Origin: Firmicutes bacterium UBA3941
Lineage (GTDB): Bacteria > Bacillota > Clostridia > Caldicoprobacterales > UBA3941
Length of the DNA: 17,180 nucleotides
Reading direction: 5' to 3'
NCBI GenBank assembly: GCA_002385665.1
Contig: DGDX01000037.1
Span: forward strand, 1-17,180
In this document: piece after piece, positions 6,298-14,950 of the stretch
How the letters are laid out: each line of letters starts with the position of its first letter
Numbering within the stretch: position 1 is the stretch's first letter
Notes under the pieces: generated by a model
What the model saw: only the letters and a program-made list of their open reading frames with translations
What the model was told of the DNA's origin: nothing
Databases searched by the model: none
Translations under genes and position numbers: made by a program

Positions 6298-6960
6298 ATG
6301 GATCAGGTTATTGTGATTGTTGATAGGTTAACGGAAAGCTTTATACTGAACTGTAAGCTCTTTGCACTAACGCTTTTGTTCTCACTACCCTTAGGGCTAC
6401 TGATTTCTTTTGGATCCATGAGCCGCTTTTATCCCCTTCGCTGGCTTATGAGAACACTAGTCTGGGTTGTCCGGGGGTCACCTTTGATGCTGCAGCTGAT
6501 GATAATTTTTTACGGCCCAGGCCTTTTGAACATGTCATATACATGGCCGGCCGGTGATACGGGTCGCTTTGTTGCAGCTACAGTTGCTTTTGTTATTAAC
6601 TATGCCTGTTATTTTTCGGAAATCTTCCGGGGAGGTATCGAGAGCATACCAAGGGGACAGTATGAAGCTGGCCTGGTCTTAGGCATGACAAAGAGTCAGA
6701 TTTTTTTCAAGGTAACGCTCCTTCAAGTAATAAAGCGTATCCTGCCACCGGTAGGTAATGAGGTGATTACCCTGGTGAAGGATACATCCCTTGCCCGGAT
6801 CATTGCAAATAAGGAGATCATAATGATGGCCGGGGAATACAGCAGCAGAGGACTTATTTGGCCCCTCTTTGCTACAGGAATCTACTTCCTTGTCTTTGTT
6901 GGGGTGTTAACCATACTGCTGGATTGGCTGGAAAAGAGACTGGGCTATTTCCGTACATGA
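6298..6960 (+). CDS. Amino-acid ABC transporter permease (220 aa)
   Basis: This is the membrane permease of the HisM/GlnP family. It is a hydrophobic protein with several membrane segments (about residues 15-40, 50-75, 85-105 and 190-215). The cytoplasmic EAA loop ([17 protein letters not shown], about 121-137) contacts the ATPase. Only one permease gene is present, so a homodimer is likely. The ribosome binding site GAGGT (6284-6288) stands 9 bases before ATG 6298. Its stop overlaps an ATG (ATGA, 6957-6960), but the ATPase probably starts at 6975. Confidence 0.92.
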   Translation: MDQVIVIVDRLTESFILNCKLFALTLLFSLPLGLLISFGSMSRFYPLRWLMRTLVWVVRGSPLMLQLMIIFYGPGLLNMSYTWPAGDTGRFVAATVAFVINYACYFSEIFRGGIESIPRGQYEAGLVLGMTKSQIFFKVTLLQVIKRILPPVGNEVITLVKDTSLARIIANKEIIMMAGEYSSRGLIWPLFATGIYFLVFVGVLTILLDWLEKRLGYFRT

Positions 6961-6974
6961 AAGGAGGGATTCCA

Positions 6975-7775
6975 ATGGCCATTTTAGAAGTTAAAAATTT
7001 GGGAAAAAGTTTCGGGACACTGGAAGTGCTGCAGAAGATAGATTTTTCCCTGGAAAAAGGAGAGTCACTGGCTATTATAGGTTCTTCCGGCAGTGGAAAG
7101 ACCACCTTGCTGCGCTGTCTTAACTTCCTGGAAAAGCCTGACAAGGGTAGCATCATGGTCAATAATGAGGTGATTTTTGATGCCATGGATCCCGCCACTC
7201 AAAGGGAAAGCGAAGTGCGAAAAAAACGCCTGCATTTCGGCTTGGTCTTCCAAAACTTTAACCTATTTCCTCAATACACGGTACTAAAAAATGTTACATT
7301 GGCAGCAGAATTGTTGGCCAAAGAACGCCCTGACTATAAGCAGGAGAAAAAGGCTATCCTAAATGAAATTGAGGATCGAGCCAAAAGGTTACTATCTCAG
7401 GTTGGCCTGTCAGATAAGCTGGACAACTATCCCCATATGATATCCGGTGGACAGCAGCAGCGGGTGGCCATTGCCCGTGCCCTTGCCCTGGAACCGGACA
7501 TCTTGTGTTTTGATGAACCTACATCCGCCCTGGATCCCGAGCTCACAGGGGAAGTGTTGAAAGTCATTAGGAATTTGGCAGAGGAGAATACTACAATGAT
7601 CATCGTGACCCATGAGATGGACTTTGCCCGTGACGTTGCGGATCGCGTTATCTTTATGGATGAGGGTGTGATTGTCGAACAGGGTTCCCCTCAGGAAGTG
7701 TTTGACGATCCTAAGGAGGAGAGAACCAAACAGTTCTTATACCGGTACAAGAAGGACAAAGGCCATTCCCTGTAA
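6975..7775 (+). CDS. Amino-acid ABC transporter ATPase (266 aa)
   Basis: This ATP-binding subunit energises uptake. The Walker A GSSGSGKT is at residues 36-43, the Q-loop at Q93, the signature SGGQQQR at 157-163, Walker B ILCFDE at 176-181, the D-loop SALD at 184-187, and the H-loop His at 213. All are intact. A stretch of about 20 extra residues lies between the Q-loop and the signature (about 115-135, charged), a modest insertion relative to many PAAT-family ATPases. I chose ATG 6975 because AAGGAGGG (6961-6968) gives a 6-base spacing; the alternative ATG at 6957 overlaps the permease stop and has a poorer site. It closes the operon, with a terminator at 7871-7920. Confidence 0.94.
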   Translation: MAILEVKNLGKSFGTLEVLQKIDFSLEKGESLAIIGSSGSGKTTLLRCLNFLEKPDKGSIMVNNEVIFDAMDPATQRESEVRKKRLHFGLVFQNFNLFPQYTVLKNVTLAAELLAKERPDYKQEKKAILNEIEDRAKRLLSQVGLSDKLDNYPHMISGGQQQRVAIARALALEPDILCFDEPTSALDPELTGEVLKVIRNLAEENTTMIIVTHEMDFARDVADRVIFMDEGVIVEQGSPQEVFDDPKEERTKQFLYRYKKDKGHSL

Positions 7776-7870
7776 AGCTGGCAAAGTATCGCAGCATTTG
7801 GTGATTGGCCTGTAGGGAAACTTTTATGTATTCTGTAGGATAGAAATTAGCATAAAAAGGATTAAATATT

Positions 7871-7920
7871 AGGTTTCCAGACTTTCGGCAATAATAGCCG
7901 ATAGGTGGAAACCTTTCTTA
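7871..7920 (+). terminator. Nested-stem terminator after the ABC transporter operon
   Basis: A perfect 9-bp outer stem (AGGTTTCCA 7871-7879, TGGAAACCT 7906-7914) encloses a second 5-bp stem (TCGGC/GCCGA, 7885-7901). TTTCTTA follows. It lies 95 bases after the ATPase stop. The two-tier shape is unusual for a plain terminator but the position fits. Confidence 0.65.
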
Positions 7921-8232
7921 TTTCCCGGATATGGTTAAATTTGGTTGATTTATTGCCAGATGAAAGATATACTAAAGATGTACATTTTCTAAACGACATC
8001 CCATGTATTTTCGGTCTTAATCTTGCTTTTATTCATGCTCTTAGAATTTGGACCTCTATTTCTATTATTGCTTTCTTAATATGTACTGCAATTACAGTTG
8101 GATGATTAATAAATGAAGAACAAGAATATAAGAGGGATTTATATTTTAATCATAAGGTTAGATCTCATGATAGAAGAGATTTCTATCAAAGGGGGAACCA
8201 TAATCATATAGCTTTAGAAAGGAAAACAGAGA
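7921..8232. other. Intergenic stretch before the GH3 gene, no gene recognised
   Basis: This AT-rich DNA contains only short open frames. One plus-strand frame (to 8105) encodes a hydrophobic peptide that begins inside the terminator and has no ribosome binding site, so I do not call it. A hairpin, GATAGAA (8169-8175) against TTCTATC (8181-8187), stands about 45 bases before the GH3 start and may be an operator or leader element. No convincing promoter pair is seen. Confidence 0.5.
8169..8187. promoter_or_regulatory. Inverted repeat upstream of the GH3 gene
   Basis: A perfect 7-bp repeat with a 5-base loop, GATAGAA-GAGAT-TTCTATC, sits upstream of the GH3 ribosome binding site. It could be an operator half-site pair for a sugar regulator; no T-run follows, so it is not a terminator. 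Confidence 0.3.
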
Positions 8233-10536
8233 ATGGACAAGTATAAGGACAAAACTTTGGATATCGATGTCAGGGTTAATGATTTGCTATCTAAGATGAC
8301 TTTGAAGGAAAAAGTAGGCCAGTTAAATCAAAAGATGTTTGGTTGGAACGCCTATAGAAGAAATGGAGACAGCATAGAACTTACAGAGGAATTTAAAAAA
8401 ACTGTAGAGTTTGGAGATGGAATGGGGGCCTTATACGGACTCTTTAGGGCTGATCCATGGTCGGGGGTCACCTTTGATACAGGTATACCGGTGGAAAAGT
8501 CCGCTCAAGTAGCCAACATGATACAGAGATATGTTATAGAAAATACAAGGCTGGGTATACCGGTTCTTATATCGGAAGAATGTCCTCATGGCCACCAGGC
8601 CCTTGATGGGACTATGCTGCCGACCAATTTAGGCATAGGCTGTACCTGGAATCCTGAGCTATATAGGGAAGCCGCATCCCAGGTGGCAGCTGAGATCAGG
8701 TCCCGTGGAGGGAATCTGGGCCTTATATCCCTCCTGGATATTGTTCGCGATCCCAGGTGGGGGCGCAGCGAAGAGTGTTTCGGGGAAGATCCCTATCATG
8801 CTGCCAGGATGGCAGTTGCGGCCGTAAAAGGGCTTCAGGGAGAAACATGGGAGGAACTTAAAAGCAGGGATAAGGTAGTTGCTGTAATGAAGCATTTCTG
8901 TGCTCAGGGAGCATCTGTAGGCGGTCATAATGCTGCTCCGGCGTCTATTGGCGAAAGAGAGCTCAGAGAGATCTTTTTACCGGGTATGAAGGCCGGAGTG
9001 GAGGCAGGTGCTTTAGGCTGCATGGCTGCCTATAACGAAATTGATGGTATCCCATGCCATGCCAATAAAAAGCTGCTCACAGACATACTGCGGGATGAAT
9101 GGGGCTTTGATGGCATAGTTATGGCAGACGGTACAGCAATAGATAAGCTGCTGACCTTAACCGGAGATCATGAGGGTGCAGCTGCCCTGGCATTAACATC
9201 AGGGGTAGACCTCAGTCTGTGGGATGATTCATTCACTACCTTGGAAGAAGCAGTAAAGCAGGGCAAGGTTTCAATGGAATATATAGATAGGGCTGTCAGT
9301 AGGGTATTAAAGCTTAAATTTATGCTGGGATTATTTGAGAATCCATATACTGACGAAAACCTGGCCAGTCAGGTAGTATATTCCCCAAGGGCCGGGAGAG
9401 TCAACCTACAGTTAGCCCGGGAATCCATAGTGATGTTAAAGAACGAGGATAATCTTCTGCCCATAGATAAAAACATAAGGAGTATAGCAGTAATAGGTCC
9501 TAATGCGGATAACCTTTATAACCAACTGGGTGATTATACTGCACCCCAAAGAAAGAATACAGGATTTACGGTCCTGCAGGGTCTGGAAGCTGTAGCGCCG
9601 CCCCAAACAGAATTGATATATGCCAAAGGCTGTGGCATCCGCGATATGTCCAGGGAGGGATTCCAAGAAGCCATAGATGCTGCAAAGAGGGCTGATATTG
9701 CTGTAGTTGTTCTGGGCGGTTCCAGTGCCAGGGACTTTTCCACTGTTTTTGATGTTAACGGGGCTGCCATAGTAGGTGGGGATCCTTCAGAAATGGACTG
9801 CGGAGAAGGTGTGGATCTGGCAGATCTGGAGCTGGGGGGCGTGCAGGTAGAACTACTAAAGGAGATTGAGAAGACCGGTACACCGGTTGTAGTAGTACTT
9901 ATCCAGGGAAGACCCCATGCTATTCCATGGATAGCTGAAAACTGCAAGGCAATCCTATGTGGATGGTATCCCGGCAAAGAAGGGGGTAAGGCCATAGCCG
10001 AAGTTTTATTTGGTGACTATAACCCTTCAGGAAAGCTGTCGGTTTCCATACCCAGATCTTCTGCACAATTACCGGTGTATTATAATCACAAGGACCTGGG
10101 CCTGGTAAATTCATATTTGGATATGGATGCAGCTCCCCTATACCATTTCGGTCATGGCCTGAGCTATACAGAGTTTAGGTATAGCGGCTTGGAAGTTTTG
10201 GATAAGGATTTATCCGTTAAGGATCTACAGGAGGGTAAAAATATAAAGGTAAAGACTACAGTGGAAAATACAGGAGATCTTCCGGGGGCGGAGGTTGTGC
10301 AACTTTACATCAGGGATCTGGAAGCCAGCGTTACGAGGCGTATAAAGGAGTTAAAGGGATTCAAGAAAATTCACCTAAATCCCGGCGAGAAGATGGATGT
10401 TATTTTCACCCTGGGTGAAGAGGAGCTGGGCATATGGAACAGTGAGATGGAGTTTTGTGTAGAGCCAGGAAACGTTAAAATCTTTGTAGGTGGCAATTCT
10501 CAGGATAATCTTGAAATCACTTATACCATTAAATGA
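8233..10536 (+). CDS. Glycoside hydrolase family 3 beta-glycosidase (767 aa)
   Basis: This is a retaining beta-glycosidase of the beta-glucosidase/beta-xylosidase type, removing sugars from the non-reducing ends of oligosaccharides. The N-terminal TIM barrel contains RDPRWGRSEE (172-181), the K220-H221 pair (VMKHF), and the nucleophile D299 in GIVMADG, where many relatives have SDW or SDY. The alpha/beta sandwich domain follows from about residue 390, with a candidate acid/base Glu in the DCGEGVD region near 520. A fibronectin III-like C-terminal domain covers about 670-760. No signal peptide is present, so it is cytoplasmic and probably acts on imported oligosaccharides. The start ATG 8233 has an AAAGGA site about 9 bases upstream. 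The GH38 gene follows 100 bases later in the same direction. Substrate cannot be fixed from sequence alone. Confidence 0.93.
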   Translation: MDKYKDKTLDIDVRVNDLLSKMTLKEKVGQLNQKMFGWNAYRRNGDSIELTEEFKKTVEFGDGMGALYGLFRADPWSGVTFDTGIPVEKSAQVANMIQRYVIENTRLGIPVLISEECPHGHQALDGTMLPTNLGIGCTWNPELYREAASQVAAEIRSRGGNLGLISLLDIVRDPRWGRSEECFGEDPYHAARMAVAAVKGLQGETWEELKSRDKVVAVMKHFCAQGASVGGHNAAPASIGERELREIFLPGMKAGVEAGALGCMAAYNEIDGIPCHANKKLLTDILRDEWGFDGIVMADGTAIDKLLTLTGDHEGAAALALTSGVDLSLWDDSFTTLEEAVKQGKVSMEYIDRAVSRVLKLKFMLGLFENPYTDENLASQVVYSPRAGRVNLQLARESIVMLKNEDNLLPIDKNIRSIAVIGPNADNLYNQLGDYTAPQRKNTGFTVLQGLEAVAPPQTELIYAKGCGIRDMSREGFQEAIDAAKRADIAVVVLGGSSARDFSTVFDVNGAAIVGGDPSEMDCGEGVDLADLELGGVQVELLKEIEKTGTPVVVVLIQGRPHAIPWIAENCKAILCGWYPGKEGGKAIAEVLFGDYNPSGKLSVSIPRSSAQLPVYYNHKDLGLVNSYLDMDAAPLYHFGHGLSYTEFRYSGLEVLDKDLSVKDLQEGKNIKVKTTVENTGDLPGAEVVQLYIRDLEASVTRRIKELKGFKKIHLNPGEKMDVIFTLGEEELGIWNSEMEFCVEPGNVKIFVGGNSQDNLEITYTIK

Positions 10537-10636
10537 GCTAATTCTTGTTTGGTATATATCACCTTTGTTATATATTGTACAAAACATAATATAAGGCTTA
10601 CACCAAAGTTAAAAAATTTAGCAGGGGGAGGAAAGC

Positions 10637-13600
10637 ATGAGATACATTGATAGACGAATTGGTGTTATTTGCGATCAGCTGGCAAAGTTGGCGGTAGTGC
10701 AGAAAATCCCAATAGAAAGCCTGGTATACAAAGAGGGTAAATATTTGCGTCCAGAGGATGCAGATGCTGCAGAAGTGGAGTTTAAGCCCTTTGACAGCAA
10801 GCTTATGCACTGGTATGGGCCGGATAGACATTACTGGTTCCGGGCAGATTTTACGGTTCCGGAGAGTTTGGACAACAAGCCCATGTGGCTCAAGGTTAGG
10901 ACACAAATTGAAGAATGGGATGACGGCAAAAACCCTCAATTCCTGCTTTTTGTAAATGGAGTGGTTGTCCAAGGGCTGGATATGAACCATAAAGAGGTCC
11001 TGATAACCGGATCTGCAAAAGCAGGAGATACCTATCGATTTGACCTGCAGGCCTATACTGGAACCTTACATAGTGAATTTAAGCTTATTGTGGAAGTACA
11101 GGAGATCGATCCTAAAATTGTAGAATTATACTATGATTTAAAGGTACCTCTGGAGGCATTTCCCCGTATGGACGAGGAAGATCAGAACCGGCTTGCCATA
11201 GAGAGTATCCTAAACAATACCATTAACTATCTGGATTTAAGGAAACCCTACTCCGAGGCTTTCTATTCATCCCTGGACAAGGCCAGGGAATATATCGCCA
11301 AGGCCTTATATGAAGATATGGCGGGATACAGTGATATTATTGCAACCTGTATCGGCCATACCCATATTGACGTGGCATGGTGGTGGACTGTAGAACAGAC
11401 CAGGGAAAAGGTGGCCAGAAGCTTTGCCACTGTATTGAAGTTGATGGAGGAGTATCCCAATTACAAGTTTATGTCCAGTCAACCCCAGCTATACTATTTC
11501 CTGAAGGAAAGGTATCCGGAGCTTTACAACCACTTGAAGGAAAGAGTCAGGGAAGGGCGCTGGGAGCCTGAAGGAGGCATGTGGGTTGAAGCCGACTGCA
11601 ACGTGACTTCCGGAGAATCCTTGGTACGGCAATTCATCCATGGGAAGAGGTTCTTTAAGGAGGAGTTTGGAGTAGACAACAGGGTACTTTGGCTTCCCGA
11701 TGTCTTTGGTTATTCCGGAGCCCTGCCCCAGATTATGAAAAAAAGCGGCATTGATTATTTCATGACCACTAAATTGTCCTGGAACCAGTTCAACAAAGTT
11801 CCCTACGATACAATGCGATGGAGGGGGATAGACGGTACCGAAGTATTGGCCCACTTTATTACCACTGTGGGAATAGGACAGGATGTGAGCAACTTCTTTA
11901 CCACCTACAACGGTCTCCTGCATCCCGATGCTATCATGGGGGGCTGGGAACGCTACCAGAACAAGAATATCAACAACGATATCCTAATCTCCTATGGCTA
12001 TGGTGACGGTGGTGGAGGCCCAACCAGGGAAATGCTGGAGACCTCAAAGCGCATGGAAAAGGGAATACGGGGCATACCCAAGGTTAGACAGGAATTTACC
12101 CTAAAGTATTTCGAGGAACTGGAGGAGCGGGTTAAGGATAACAGGAGACTTCCTGTATGGGAAGGGGAATTCTATTTCGAATATCACCGTGGAACCTATA
12201 CTTCAATGGCAAGGAATAAACGCTCCAACCGCAAGGGCGAGTTTCTGCTAATGGACCTGGAGCTGATGTCTGTGCTGGCACAGGATCTGAAGGGAATGCC
12301 CTATCCCAGGGAAGAACTGGATAAGCTATGGAAAACCCTGCTGATAAACCAGTTCCACGATATTCTGCCGGGAACTTCTATCTATGAGGTTTACGAGGTA
12401 ACCAAGAAGGAATATGCCCAGCTGAAGGAGAAGGCAACATCTCTACTAGAAGAAAGGCTCCAGACTTTAACAGGTGGAGGAAGTGGGCTTACCATATATA
12501 ATACCCTTGGCTTTAGGCGGGATGATATCATTAATTTAGGCGAATGTCAGGCAGCTGGGTTAAAGGATGAAAAGGGTAATATATATCCCATCCAGCAAAC
12601 ATCCGATGGAGCAATTGCCTATGTAGAGGGAATTCCTTCAAAGGGCAGTAAGACCTTTGAAATAGTAGAAGAGGCGGATGTATCTACACAGCCATTTATC
12701 CTAAAGGATAACTACAACCTGGAAACCCCATTCTACAGGATTAAGCTTGATAAGAATGGGCTGTTCACTGAAATCTATGATAAGGAAAACCAAAGGCAGG
12801 TTCTTCAGGCAGGAGGGCAGGCCAACCTGTTCCGCATGTATGAAGACAAGCCCATGTACTATGACAACTGGGATATAGACATTTACTATACTGAAAAATG
12901 CTGGGATGCAGACCAGGTGGAAAGGCTGGAATGGACTGAAGTGGGGACTCTCCGGGCTACCCTGGAAATCGATCGTAGAATTAGCAATTCCCTGATCAAG
13001 CAAAAGATTTATTTTTACAGGGACAGCAGAAGGATCGAGTTTAACACTTATGTAGACTGGAAGGAACACCAGCATCTCTTAAAGGTCCATTTCCCGGTGA
13101 ATATTCATACTGACGAGGCCACATTTGATATTCAGTTTGGTAATGTGACCAGAAAGGTTCATACCAACACCAGTTGGGATGTGGCAAGATTTGAAAGCTG
13201 CGGGCAGAAATGGGTAGATTTGTCAGAGGGCCATTATGGGGTTAGCTTGCTCAATGATTGTAAGTATGGTCACTCGGTAAAGGATGGAAATGTGGCCATT
13301 ACCCTCATCAAATCCGGTATTGAGCCCAATCCCATGACGGATTATGAGGAGCATTATTTCACCTATGCCCTTTATCCCCATGCAGGGAACTGGCGTGACG
13401 GTGGAACGGTGCAGGAAGCTTATAAGCTAAACCAGCCGGCCTATGCTGTTAAGGGCGGAGATCCTGGCAATGAGTACTCACTGATATCCGTTGACCAAAA
13501 GAACGTGATTATAGAGGCGATAAAAGAGGCTGAGGACGGAACAGGCATGGTTGTACGTATATATGAATGCGACAGGTCATTGACCAGGGCCCATGTAAGT

Positions 13601-13735
13601 CTGGGTGTAAAGGCTTCTTCCATAACGGAATGCAACCTGATTGAAGAAGAAATTGGACCTGTGGCCCTTAACGGCGATGGATTTGATATAGAGATTAAGC
13701 CCTATGAGATAAAGACATTCAAAATAAAGATATAA
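10637..13735 (+). CDS. Glycoside hydrolase family 38 alpha-mannosidase (1032 aa)
   Basis: This is a zinc-dependent retaining alpha-mannosidase. Residues 1-230 form the N-terminal domain typical of bacterial members. GHTHIDVAWWW (240-250) supplies zinc ligands H243 and D245. WLPDVFGYSG (352-361) carries the nucleophile D355. GYGDGGGGPT (454-463) and QFHDILPGT (572-580, with the fourth zinc ligand H574) are conserved family motifs. The C-terminal half (about 620-1032) is the beta-sandwich region. Length is normal and no signal peptide is present, so it is cytoplasmic. A GGGGGAGGAAAG ribosome binding site precedes ATG 10637. With the GH3 enzyme it would trim mannose-containing oligosaccharides after uptake; an N-glycan or mannan source is inference. 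Confidence 0.95.
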   Translation: MRYIDRRIGVICDQLAKLAVVQKIPIESLVYKEGKYLRPEDADAAEVEFKPFDSKLMHWYGPDRHYWFRADFTVPESLDNKPMWLKVRTQIEEWDDGKNPQFLLFVNGVVVQGLDMNHKEVLITGSAKAGDTYRFDLQAYTGTLHSEFKLIVEVQEIDPKIVELYYDLKVPLEAFPRMDEEDQNRLAIESILNNTINYLDLRKPYSEAFYSSLDKAREYIAKALYEDMAGYSDIIATCIGHTHIDVAWWWTVEQTREKVARSFATVLKLMEEYPNYKFMSSQPQLYYFLKERYPELYNHLKERVREGRWEPEGGMWVEADCNVTSGESLVRQFIHGKRFFKEEFGVDNRVLWLPDVFGYSGALPQIMKKSGIDYFMTTKLSWNQFNKVPYDTMRWRGIDGTEVLAHFITTVGIGQDVSNFFTTYNGLLHPDAIMGGWERYQNKNINNDILISYGYGDGGGGPTREMLETSKRMEKGIRGIPKVRQEFTLKYFEELEERVKDNRRLPVWEGEFYFEYHRGTYTSMARNKRSNRKGEFLLMDLELMSVLAQDLKGMPYPREELDKLWKTLLINQFHDILPGTSIYEVYEVTKKEYAQLKEKATSLLEERLQTLTGGGSGLTIYNTLGFRRDDIINLGECQAAGLKDEKGNIYPIQQTSDGAIAYVEGIPSKGSKTFEIVEEADVSTQPFILKDNYNLETPFYRIKLDKNGLFTEIYDKENQRQVLQAGGQANLFRMYEDKPMYYDNWDIDIYYTEKCWDADQVERLEWTEVGTLRATLEIDRRISNSLIKQKIYFYRDSRRIEFNTYVDWKEHQHLLKVHFPVNIHTDEATFDIQFGNVTRKVHTNTSWDVARFESCGQKWVDLSEGHYGVSLLNDCKYGHSVKDGNVAITLIKSGIEPNPMTDYEEHYFTYALYPHAGNWRDGGTVQEAYKLNQPAYAVKGGDPGNEYSLISVDQKNVIIEAIKEAEDGTGMVVRIYECDRSLTRAHVSLGVKASSITECNLIEEEIGPVALNGDGFDIEIKPYEIKTFKIKI

Positions 13736-13758
13736 TAAGCATACAATAAGCATCAAAA

Positions 13759-13796
13759 AGTAGACAGCCAATGATATAATACCTCCAAGTAGACAG
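13759..13796 (+). repeat. Direct repeat AGTAGACAG, possible insertion sequence end
   Basis: AGTAGACAG occurs at 13759-13767 and again at 13788-13796, 29 bases apart. A related GAAGTAGAC stands at 13988-13996, at the other side of the remnant. Repeats of this kind next to a hairpin and a transposase-like start suggest the end of an IS3-type element. This is a pattern reading, not a database match. Confidence 0.4.
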
Positions 13797-13836
13797 TCTG
13801 ATTAATCAGGATTATCTACTTGGGGGTATTATTTTG
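13778..13836 (+). terminator. Long fold-back hairpin after the GH38 gene, also an IS-end structure
   Basis: A 16-bp stem with one G-U pair (13778-13793 against 13815-13830) encloses a 21-base loop that itself holds CTGAT-TA-ATCAG. TATTATTTT follows, so it can end transcription from the GH operon. The right arm contains TTGGGGG, a ribosome binding site for the TTG at 13834, and the left arm contains its complement (ACCTCC). A TATAAT at 13775-13780 overlaps the left arm. Confidence 0.6.
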
Positions 13837-13890
13837 AACATTAAGCAAAAACCTCTCATAAAGTAAAGTAAAGAATTTAAACTGACGCTA
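13834..13890 (+). pseudogene. Truncated IS3-type OrfA start (remnant)
   Basis: A TTG at 13834 with a GGGGG ribosome binding site begins N-I-K-Q-K-P-L-I-K, then an in-frame stop (13864-13866), then S-K-E-F-K-L-T-L. Apart from the stop, this resembles the N-terminus of IS3-family OrfA proteins, which typically carry a (Y/F)-(S/T)-x-E-F-K-x-x-(A/V) motif before their helix-turn-helix. The similarity ends near 13890, where the reading changes to an ABC ATPase tail. The call rests on a short motif and should be treated as tentative. Confidence 0.35.
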
Positions 13891-13994
13891 ATGGGGATAC
13901 AACAATTTTGCTTGCATCCCACAATCCCCTGGATATTCAGGTGATGTGCCATACAGTGTGTGAAATGGATGCCGGGGAGCTGGTAAGGAAGTAG
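13881..13994 (+). pseudogene. C-terminal remnant of an ABC transporter ATPase gene
   Basis: An open frame of 37 codons ending at TAG 13992-13994 reads N-G-D-T-T-I-L-L-A-S-H-N-P-L-D-I, then V-C-E-M-D-A-G. This is the H-loop region and following strand of an ABC-2-type transporter ATPase. In-frame TAA at 13878-13880 closes it upstream, and no start, Walker A, signature or Walker B is present nearby, so only the last 35 or so residues of the gene survive. It lies directly downstream of the apparent OrfA start and converges on the CDF gene. An IS insertion followed by deletion would explain the layout. Confidence 0.55.
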
Positions 13995-14015
13995 ACTGCT
14001 AATCTTAACCAGACT

Positions 14016-14882
14016 TTATCCATCGGGTTCTACATGAACTATAACTTGTGCATTTTTATCAAATTTTGCTTTTATAGCGTCTTCTATATCGTGGACTAGG
14101 TTATGGGATTTTTCAACATTCAATTTCGGATTTACCACTATGTGTAAATCAATATGCAGACAATTGATGCTGCTTCTACTCCTAATTTTGTGAGCATCCT
14201 TAACATCTTCAAAACTCATTACAAGATCTCTGATATCTTGAGCATCAATGGCCGCACTGTCAAGAAGTATATTGCTATTCTCCTTATAAATTTCATAGCT
14301 GGCGTGAAAAATAAAAGCGGCTACCACCAATGAAACAATTGGGTCGATTACAGGAGGAAGCCCAAATTTAACGCCTACAAGAGTGGCAAAAACTCCTGAC
14401 GATATATAAATATCGCTTCTTGTATGCATTGAATCTGAAATAAGAATCTGGCTGTTAAGCTCTTTACCTTTCCTATATTCTGTAACAGAAACGACGATAT
14501 TAACTGTCAAAGTAAAAATTAGCACCATTAAGCTCTCTATTGTTATCTCAGGAATTACAGGCTCCCTAAACCTTTGTATTGCGTCTACAACTATCTTTCC
14601 TCCAGCGAAAAAGAGCATAACTGATATAAATAAACCTGCCAATGTTTCATACTTGTTATGTCCATAAGGATGTTCCTTATCTTCCGGTTTAGAAGCAAAA
14701 TGGATGCCAATTAACCCGACAACATTTGAAGAACCATCCGCAAGGGAATGGAATCCGTCCGCTGTCATGCTTGCACTTTTGATGATTGAACCTATAATGA
14801 TTTTCAGTATAGCTACGAGAATATTAGCCAGCAGAATGATAAAGAGAACTTGTCGTACTTTACTAAAATTATTCCTTTCCAT
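14016..14882 (-). CDS. Cation diffusion facilitator family metal efflux protein (288 aa)
   Basis: This is a membrane antiporter exporting divalent metal ions. The N-terminal part has several membrane helices (first about 11-31). Metal-site residues are D42, H45 and D49 in ADGFHSLAD of helix 2, and H152 and D156 in SDSMHTRSD of helix 5; HPYGHNKYE (70-78) is the usual cytoplasmic loop motif. The C-terminal domain (about 210-288) is the soluble dimerisation fold. H45-x3-D49 with H152-x3-D156 fits the zinc-type signature, but the leader carries a NiCo-like riboswitch, which points to cobalt or nickel export. The start ATG 14882 has an AGGAGGT site 6-7 bases upstream on the minus strand. It is the only gene downstream of that leader. 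Confidence 0.93.
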   Translation of the reverse strand: MERNNFSKVRQVLFIILLANILVAILKIIIGSIIKSASMTADGFHSLADGSSNVVGLIGIHFASKPEDKEHPYGHNKYETLAGLFISVMLFFAGGKIVVDAIQRFREPVIPEITIESLMVLIFTLTVNIVVSVTEYRKGKELNSQILISDSMHTRSDIYISSGVFATLVGVKFGLPPVIDPIVSLVVAAFIFHASYEIYKENSNILLDSAAIDAQDIRDLVMSFEDVKDAHKIRSRSSINCLHIDLHIVVNPKLNVEKSHNLVHDIEDAIKAKFDKNAQVIVHVEPDG

Positions 14883-14901
14883 AGAGATACCTCCTGCGAC
14901 C

Positions 14902-14950
14902 TATTAAAAAATCCATGGAACATTATCTAACGCAATGTCCCATGGATTTT
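14902..14950 (-). terminator. Riboswitch-controlled terminator in the CDF gene leader
   Basis: A 17-bp inverted repeat with one mismatch (14908-14924 against 14934-14950) and a 9-base loop is followed on the minus strand by TTTTTT. It sits between the promoter region and the ribosome binding site of the CDF gene. Its 5' arm uses the same bases as P4, the GGGACA element and the P1 3' strand of the aptamer-like structure, so only one of the two can form. Confidence 0.8.

Noticed and set aside
7905-8105. Plus-strand open frame encoding a 66-aa hydrophobic peptide
   Set aside because: It starts inside the terminator hairpin of the ABC operon, has no ribosome binding site and matches nothing I know.
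8167-8211. 14-codon open frame before the GH3 gene
   Set aside because: It overlaps a hairpin, its ribosome binding site is weak, and it has no overlap with the downstream gene.
9534-9995. Minus-strand 153-codon frame inside the GH3 gene
   Set aside because: It is a shadow of a well-supported coding sequence and has no ribosome binding site.
11489-11923. Minus-strand 144-codon frame inside the GH38 gene
   Set aside because: It is antisense to the catalytic domain and shows no protein family features.
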